From: Clostridiales bacterium
GTDB lineage: Bacteria; Bacillota; Clostridia; Christensenellales; Borkfalkiaceae
Length of the DNA: 46,491 bases
Direction: 5' to 3'
Assembly: GCA_015055525.1 (NCBI GenBank)
Contig: SVHZ01000011.1
Coordinates: 1-46,491 of the forward strand
In this document: positions 42,207-46,491 of the stretch, piece by piece
Numbering within the stretch: position 1 is the stretch's first letter
Layout: the number at the start of each line of letters is the position of its first letter
Notes under the pieces: generated by a model
The model's input: the letters and a program-made list of their open reading frames with translations, nothing else
The model's database searches: none
What the model was told of the DNA's origin: nothing
Translations under genes and position numbers: made by a program

Positions 42207-43157
42207 ATGAATAATTGGCAAATCTTAGAGCCGAAACATCTCGGCGGAATTTCTACAACTGAAAATTTAGAAAGCGTTGACCAAGTAAAAGTTAAAACGA
42301 CTAAGTGTTTTATATCTCTTAACGACTTAGCGTTATTTAAGGGTGACGTTAAACTTGAATATCCTTTTACCCCATGCTCTATCGCAGTTGGTCAAGTTAT
42401 TGAAACTCTTCAAGAAAGTAGTTACGTTGAAAAAGGGTCAAGAGTTTACCTTGCGCCTCAATACGAAAATTTGCGTTCAGGCTATCTTAGAGATTTCGTA
42501 ATTTTGAAAAAGAGTGATATTCACGTTTTACCGCAAAGCGTTAGTGAGGACGATGCACTCTTTATCAATCACTTATCTCTTGCTATTTCAGTTATTGATA
42601 AACTTAAAATTGAAAAGGGAAATCACGTTGCGGTAATCGGTGGTTCACACCTTGCAAACGTTATAGCGCAACTTATAATGTATTATCAATCCGTTCCCAT
42701 TTTAATAGACTCCTCTCAAAAGAATTTAGAAATTGCGCATAAAACTAACATCTACTACACTCTTCCAAACGACAAAAACCTCGAAAGTGAGGTTTTGGCA
42801 ATTACAGGCGGTAGAAAATGCAGTAAGATAATTTACGTTAGCGATTCACCTTCTGGAATAGACGTTATTGATAAGATTGCAAGCGAAAACGCCGACGTTG
42901 GCGTTACTGGTATTAGTTCAACAAAAACCAAACTTTCTTGCTCGTTTGCATTTGAAAAGCAACTTAACGTAACCTTTGTTAAAGACGGCAACTCTAATAT
43001 TCAAGCAAGTATAAACCTTCTTGCTCAAAAGGCAATCGATTTATCACACTTCAAACTTCCAATGTATAAGTTTGAATACGCACCTAAACATTTTGAAAAC
43101 GCTCTATTAAAGATTGAAGAAAAAGAACCTGCGGAATTTTTAATAGATATGTTGTAA
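42207..43157 (+). CDS. Zinc-less MDR (alcohol-dehydrogenase-like) protein
   Basis: A 316-residue protein with the medium-chain dehydrogenase plan. 'CFISLNDLALFKG' lines up with the CGICGTDLHIYKG segment of zinc dehydrogenases, but the catalytic Cys is Ser and the GHE motif is lost ('PCSIAVGQVIE'). The Rossmann motif is 'VAVIGGSHLANVIAQ' with an irregular glycine pattern. It may be a zinc-independent reductase or a sensor without catalysis. ATG 42207 lies seven bases after the -10, hence probably leaderless; an earlier in-frame start would fall inside the promoter. Confidence 0.82.
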   Translation: MNNWQILEPKHLGGISTTENLESVDQVKVKTTKCFISLNDLALFKGDVKLEYPFTPCSIAVGQVIETLQESSYVEKGSRVYLAPQYENLRSGYLRDFVILKKSDIHVLPQSVSEDDALFINHLSLAISVIDKLKIEKGNHVAVIGGSHLANVIAQLIMYYQSVPILIDSSQKNLEIAHKTNIYYTLPNDKNLESEVLAITGGRKCSKIIYVSDSPSGIDVIDKIASENADVGVTGISSTKTKLSCSFAFEKQLNVTFVKDGNSNIQASINLLAQKAIDLSHFKLPMYKFEYAPKHFENALLKIEEKEPAEFLIDML

Positions 43158-43163
43158 ACGTTC

Positions 43164-43192
43164 AAAAACGGTAACTATTTGTTACCGTTTTT
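43164..43192. terminator. Bidirectional terminator between MDR-like gene and murC
   Basis: Stem AAAAACGGTAAC/GTTACCGTTTTT (43164-43175 and 43181-43192) with a five-base loop. T tails arise on both strands. The murC stop lies within it. Confidence 0.9.
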
Positions 43193-44506
43193 TATTTCGC
43201 CTAAAACTTTATTATAAAGTTCGCCGGCGCCTATTATAATTATATTTGATTTATCGCTTTGTTTTATTTTATCTAACAGCGACGAAAATTCTTCTACGTA
43301 TTCTGAATTTTTCAAAGCGTTATGTAATGCCTTAGAACTTCCTTTGTAATCATAACTTTCTCGTGACGGAAATTCTTTATATAATATAACGTTTTCATTT
43401 TCTAAAACGCTTACAAATGAGTTAAATAGCAGTTTAGTTCTCGAATAAGTGTGAGGCTCAAACACTAGTAAGTAGTCGTTAATATATATAGATTTAACTG
43501 TTTCTATTAAATTTTTTATTTCAGTTGGATGATGAGCATAATCACATATCACCGTTTTACCATATAAATTACCTATATTATCAAACCTACGCCTTACCCC
43601 AAGATAATTTGAAACCCCGTCAATTATAACTGAATTTTCTAGATTAAAAACTTCCTTGCAAATAGCGATAACCGATAAGGCGTTATAAACGTTTACTCTA
43701 CCTGTAATTTTTAGACTTACGTTAAATAAAACTTCCCCTTTACGCTCTAAATCGAAAGAATAAAACCCATTGTTATTTTTAAGGTTAACCGCCCTATAAT
43801 CGCATTTTTCATCAATGCCAAAAGTAATACAATTTTTCAATTTTATTCTTCTTAACACACAGTCGTCAACGTTTACAAACCTTCTTTTAGCCCTTGATAA
43901 AAACGCATAAAACTCACGGCTTAAATTTTCAATAGTTTCATAACAATCAAGATGATCGTTGTCAACGTTTAAGCAAACTGCGACGTTAGGAGAAAGATAC
44001 GCTATATTTTTATTAAACTCACACGCCTCGCAAATTGCAACCTTTTTACCGAAAAAAGAGTTTTCATTGTTATTGATTTTATCTTCCCCGCCAATAAAGC
44101 AATTAGCGTTTACACCGCCTTTGATTAAAACGTTATTTAGCATTGAGCAACTCGTAGTTTTACCATGGCTACCGCTAATTCCTATTGAACGCTTGTGAAC
44201 GGATAATATCATACCTAAAAGTTCCGCTCTAGAAATAATTACTTTACATAAAGAACGCGCTAATATGAGTTCTTTATTATCGTTAGAAATTGCGCTTGAG
44301 TATATTATTATATCAGAAAACTCAACTGCATTATGCTCATGACCATAATAAAATTTTAAGCCACACTTAATAAGGCTTTCAACGTAATTAGATTTAACCA
44401 CGTCGCTTCCACTAACACTAAAACCCATTTTAAGTATATATTTACATAATGGAGCCATTCCCGCCCCTGAAACACCTATAAAATGTACGGACAAACTTTT
44501 ATTCAT
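43175..44506 (-). CDS. murC: UDP-N-acetylmuramate-L-alanine ligase
   Basis: A 443-residue ligase that adds L-Ala to UDP-MurNAc in peptidoglycan synthesis. The N-terminal 'VHFIGVSGAGMAPLCK' and the ATP loop 'GISGSHGKTTSCSML' are MurC signatures. 'DYAHHPTEIKNLI' is also diagnostic. I set ATG 44506 (MNKSLSV); a GTG three codons upstream (44515) is an alternative. Neither has a clear Shine-Dalgarno site, as for the leaderless genes. It is next to spoVG and ftsZ. Confidence 0.95.
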   Translation of the reverse strand: MNKSLSVHFIGVSGAGMAPLCKYILKMGFSVSGSDVVKSNYVESLIKCGLKFYYGHEHNAVEFSDIIIYSSAISNDNKELILARSLCKVIISRAELLGMILSVHKRSIGISGSHGKTTSCSMLNNVLIKGGVNANCFIGGEDKINNNENSFFGKKVAICEACEFNKNIAYLSPNVAVCLNVDNDHLDCYETIENLSREFYAFLSRAKRRFVNVDDCVLRRIKLKNCITFGIDEKCDYRAVNLKNNNGFYSFDLERKGEVLFNVSLKITGRVNVYNALSVIAICKEVFNLENSVIIDGVSNYLGVRRRFDNIGNLYGKTVICDYAHHPTEIKNLIETVKSIYINDYLLVFEPHTYSRTKLLFNSFVSVLENENVILYKEFPSRESYDYKGSSKALHNALKNSEYVEEFSSLLDKIKQSDKSNIIIIGAGELYNKVLGEIKNGNK

Positions 44507-44629
44507 AAAATTCACAATTTATTGTATGAAAATAGTCTTAACAAAATTCATTAACCGCTAAAAATAGCCCATTTTTGACGTTTTTTTACAAAAAAGTGAT
44601 AAATTTGAAAAAAATTTTCTAAAAAGGTA

Positions 44630-44658
44630 TTGAAATTGTACAAATATTAATGTATAAT
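44630..44658 (+). promoter_or_regulatory. spoVG promoter
   Basis: TTGAAA (44630-44635), 17-base spacer and perfect TATAAT (44653-44658). A leader of about 48 bases precedes the gene. In Bacillus spoVG is read by sigma-H; here the visible promoter is of sigma-A type. Confidence 0.82.
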
Positions 44659-44712
44659 TTATTTGAGTTTATGTGAAAATATAAACGAAATTAATTAAGG
44701 GTGGTAGGAATT

Positions 44713-44982
44713 TTGAAAATCTCAGACGTAAGAGTACGCTTAGTACAAAAGGAAGACAGTAAGTTAAAGGCTGTTGCATCAATGACGATTGATGACTGTT
44801 TTGTCGTTCACGACATTAAGGTTATCGAAGGTCAAGAAGGTTATTTTATTGCAATGCCTAGCAGAAAAGCAAGTGACGGTGAATATAAGGATATAGTTCA
44901 TCCTATTAATACCGAAACGCGCAAAATGATTATTGATCTTATTCTTGAAGCGTTTAATCAAGAAGTAGCAAAAGCAGAATAA
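44713..44982 (+). CDS. spoVG: Septation regulator SpoVG
   Basis: An 89-residue SpoVG, an RNA- and DNA-binding regulator of septation and sporulation. '[11 protein letters not shown]', '[14 protein letters not shown]', '[17 protein letters not shown]' and '[11 protein letters not shown]' cover the family core. I chose the TTG at 44713, which gives the standard N-terminus and sits eight bases after GGGTGG. A GTG at 44701 would add four residues. It faces away from murC and converges with ftsZ. Confidence 0.95.
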   Translation: MKISDVRVRLVQKEDSKLKAVASMTIDDCFVVHDIKVIEGQEGYFIAMPSRKASDGEYKDIVHPINTETRKMIIDLILEAFNQEVAKAE

Positions 44983-44987
44983 ATAAT

Positions 44988-45007
44988 AACGGCAACAAGC
45001 CGTTTTT
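44988..45007 (+). terminator. spoVG terminator
   Basis: Short stem AACGGC/GCCGTT (44988-44993 and 44999-45004) with a five-base loop and a T run, five bases after the stop. Confidence 0.7.
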
Positions 45008-45014
45008 ATTTTGC

Positions 45015-45049
45015 AAAAAAATATATCCATCAGCATCGCTGATGGATAT
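45015..45049 (-). terminator. ftsZ terminator
   Basis: Minus-strand stem ATATCCATCAGC/GCTGATGGATAT (45049-45038 and 45034-45023) with a three-base loop and a T run, ten bases after the ftsZ stop. Confidence 0.94.
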
Positions 45050-45059
45050 TTTAATATAA

Positions 45060-46241
45060 TTATTTTTTACCAAACAATCTCTTAACGAAAGGCGGAACTT
45101 CTTTCTTCGGTTCTTCTTGATTTACCTCAGGCTCAGGTTGAACAATAGGTGTTTCAACTGGTTTTTGAGGTTCTACCACAACGCTTGGTTGTTCGGGAAC
45201 TATCGGTTGAAAGTTGGGTTGAACGTCTTCAAAAGATACGTTGTCAGTAACAAATTTCTTTTGAGTTATAAGCCTATCGTGACTACCTGTAAAACCCGTT
45301 GCTATAATAGTTATAACAACTTCATCTTTAAGTTCAGGAATTGTGTTCGCACCGAAAATAAGGTTTGCAGAATAATCGATTACGCCGTGAATTAAATTAG
45401 CCGCTTCGCTAACGTCACCAATAGATAAATCGCCTTCCCCACCCGTGATATTAAGAATAATACCGCGAGCGCCTTCAATCGTCGTTTCAAGCATAGGAGA
45501 AGATACAGCCTGTCTTACCGCTTCAACGATTCTGTTTTCTCCCCTTGCTCTACCTATGCCCATGTGCGCTAAGCCTTGACCTTTAATAATCGTTCTAACG
45601 TCAGCAAAGTCAAGATTGATAAGCGCGGGAACGGTGATAAGATCAGATATACCGCAAATGGCGTGTTTAAGATTATCGTCCGCACGTCTTAACGCTTCTT
45701 CCATAGGAGTATTCTTTGGAAGAGAATCAAGAAGTTTATCGTTAGGAATAACGATTAACGTATCAACGAATTTTGCAAGATTTGCTATACCCTTTTTAGC
45801 GTTTTCTTCACGTTTTTTACCTTCAAATGCAAACGGTTTAGTAACTACTGCAACAGTAACGCAACCTTTTTCCTTAGCAATTTTTGCTATAACAGGCGCT
45901 GCACCCGTACCAGTTCCACCACCCATACCTGCGGTAATAAACAATAAATTAACGCCCTCGACGATTTTTTCAAGTTCCGCTCTGCTTTCTTCCGCTGCTT
46001 TTTCGCCAACTTCAGGATAAGAACCAGCGCCTAAACCTTCAGTAAGTTCCTTACCTATTTGAATACGGTTTTGAGGATCTGCCTTAGAGTGCATAAGAGC
46101 CTGAACGTCAGTATTAACAGCAACAAATTCAGCGCTTTGAATACCAGCGTCTATCATACGGTTAACGGCGTTATTACCACCACCGCCAACGCCAATTACT
46201 TTAATTTTACATACGTGATTGATCATAGTTTCGTCAAACAT
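45060..46241 (-). CDS. ftsZ: Cell division protein FtsZ
   Basis: A 393-residue tubulin-like GTPase that forms the division ring. '[15 protein letters not shown]' opens the GTPase domain, the tubulin signature GGGTGTG is at 107-113, and '[11 protein letters not shown]' holds the catalytic T7-loop Asp. A Pro/Glu/Val-rich linker (about 325-380) leads to the C-terminal peptide '[12 protein letters not shown]', which binds FtsA and other partners. It lies ten bases after the ftsA-like gene; ribosome site AAAGGAG. Confidence 0.98.
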   Translation of the reverse strand: MFDETMINHVCKIKVIGVGGGGNNAVNRMIDAGIQSAEFVAVNTDVQALMHSKADPQNRIQIGKELTEGLGAGSYPEVGEKAAEESRAELEKIVEGVNLLFITAGMGGGTGTGAAPVIAKIAKEKGCVTVAVVTKPFAFEGKKREENAKKGIANLAKFVDTLIVIPNDKLLDSLPKNTPMEEALRRADDNLKHAICGISDLITVPALINLDFADVRTIIKGQGLAHMGIGRARGENRIVEAVRQAVSSPMLETTIEGARGIILNITGGEGDLSIGDVSEAANLIHGVIDYSANLIFGANTIPELKDEVVITIIATGFTGSHDRLITQKKFVTDNVSFEDVQPNFQPIVPEQPSVVVEPQKPVETPIVQPEPEVNQEEPKKEVPPFVKRLFGKK

Positions 46242-46251
46242 AGTAACTCCT

Positions 46252-46491
46252 TTACTTTGTCGTTATAAAAAACAACTTGTTTTTAGTTAAATCAAGCGCC
46301 GTGTCTATTAAAGATAAGCGCGAAGTGAAATTCGGTTTATTATAATGCGGAACTCTCGGCGAAATAACGTTTGGAAATACGCCAAGCCTACTCGCCATAT
46401 ATTCAACTGCTCCTTTGACGGTTGCAATACCTTCACCGGTAAACGCTATATCTATATCGCTTGGGACTTTTAAGGCGCAAGTAGAAACAGC
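46252..46491 (-). CDS. FtsA-like cell division protein, C-terminal part
   Basis: The last 79 residues of a gene that continues beyond the right edge. '[19 protein letters not shown]' resembles the actin-type phosphate/adenosine segment of Clostridial FtsA-like proteins, where TGGGI is usual; here it reads TGEGI. '[19 protein letters not shown]' matches the tail wording of that group. It stops ten bases before the ftsZ ATG and is surely in one operon with it. FtsA tethers FtsZ to the membrane, but the window ends before the domains can be checked. Confidence 0.72.
   Translation of the reverse strand, partial: AVSTCALKVPSDIDIAFTGEGIATVKGAVEYMASRLGVFPNVISPRVPHYNKPNFTSRLSLIDTALDLTKNKLFFITTK

Overview
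The window looks like a chromosomal segment of a low-GC, endospore-forming anaerobe of the Clostridia (Firmicutes). The evidence is a spoIIIA operon (spoIIIAA to the start of spoIIIAE), spoVG, ftsZ, a meso-diaminopimelate dehydrogenase, a fused YqhQ-PrmC, a one-chain L-serine dehydratase, and AT-rich DNA with sigma-A type promoters that nearly all have 17-bp spacers. Species cannot be fixed from this sequence. Most genes are on the minus strand. Only the OadB pair, an AraC regulator, a degenerate dehydrogenase and spoVG are on the plus strand.

Layout. 1-2168: spoIIIA operon (minus). 2201-3706: Na+-pump decarboxylase beta subunit plus a small gamma-like membrane protein, with promoter and terminator. 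3705-4437: a small conserved protein and rpsU with its own strong promoter. 4462-12868: an eight-gene operon (sugar-kinase-like protein, divergent dxs, two membrane proteins, an M20 peptidase, prmA, mtaB, a HIT protein). 12897-14017: ddh with its own terminator. 14026-18844: a sugar-catabolism operon (three Gfo/Idh/MocA proteins and an isomerase) facing an AraC regulator that appears to be leaderless. 18853-27495: an 11-gene chain from serine dehydratase through a glycerophosphodiesterase, YitT and a ThrE-type exporter to hydrolases.

27544-28895: a 1.3-kb segment carrying one FAD oxidoreductase, bounded by 25-bp direct repeats. One repeat lies inside the 3' end of rlmD. This has the geometry of an integrated element or its relic, and its removal would place rlmD directly upstream of sdaA. 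28860-33327: trpS, a DUF5685 protein, a J-domain-like protein, a membrane protein and rlmD, with a palindrome over the trpS promoter. 33329-34680: a P-loop protein and a shortened threonine-synthase-like protein that has lost the central PLP-binding region. 34717-38881: an aminotransferase, then a GntR-dgoD-isomerase galactonate operon with a palindromic operator on its promoter.

38892-42140: rpmE, the YqhQ-PrmC fusion and prfA, which together cover translation termination. 42171-43192: a second leaderless-looking gene encoding a zinc-less MDR protein. 43164-46491: murC, spoVG, ftsZ and the end of an ftsA-like gene. No tRNA, rRNA, CRISPR array, IS transposase or integrase gene was seen. The most unusual items are the threonine-synthase-derived protein with its P-loop neighbour, the att-like island in rlmD, and two promoters placed so that transcription should begin at the start codon.
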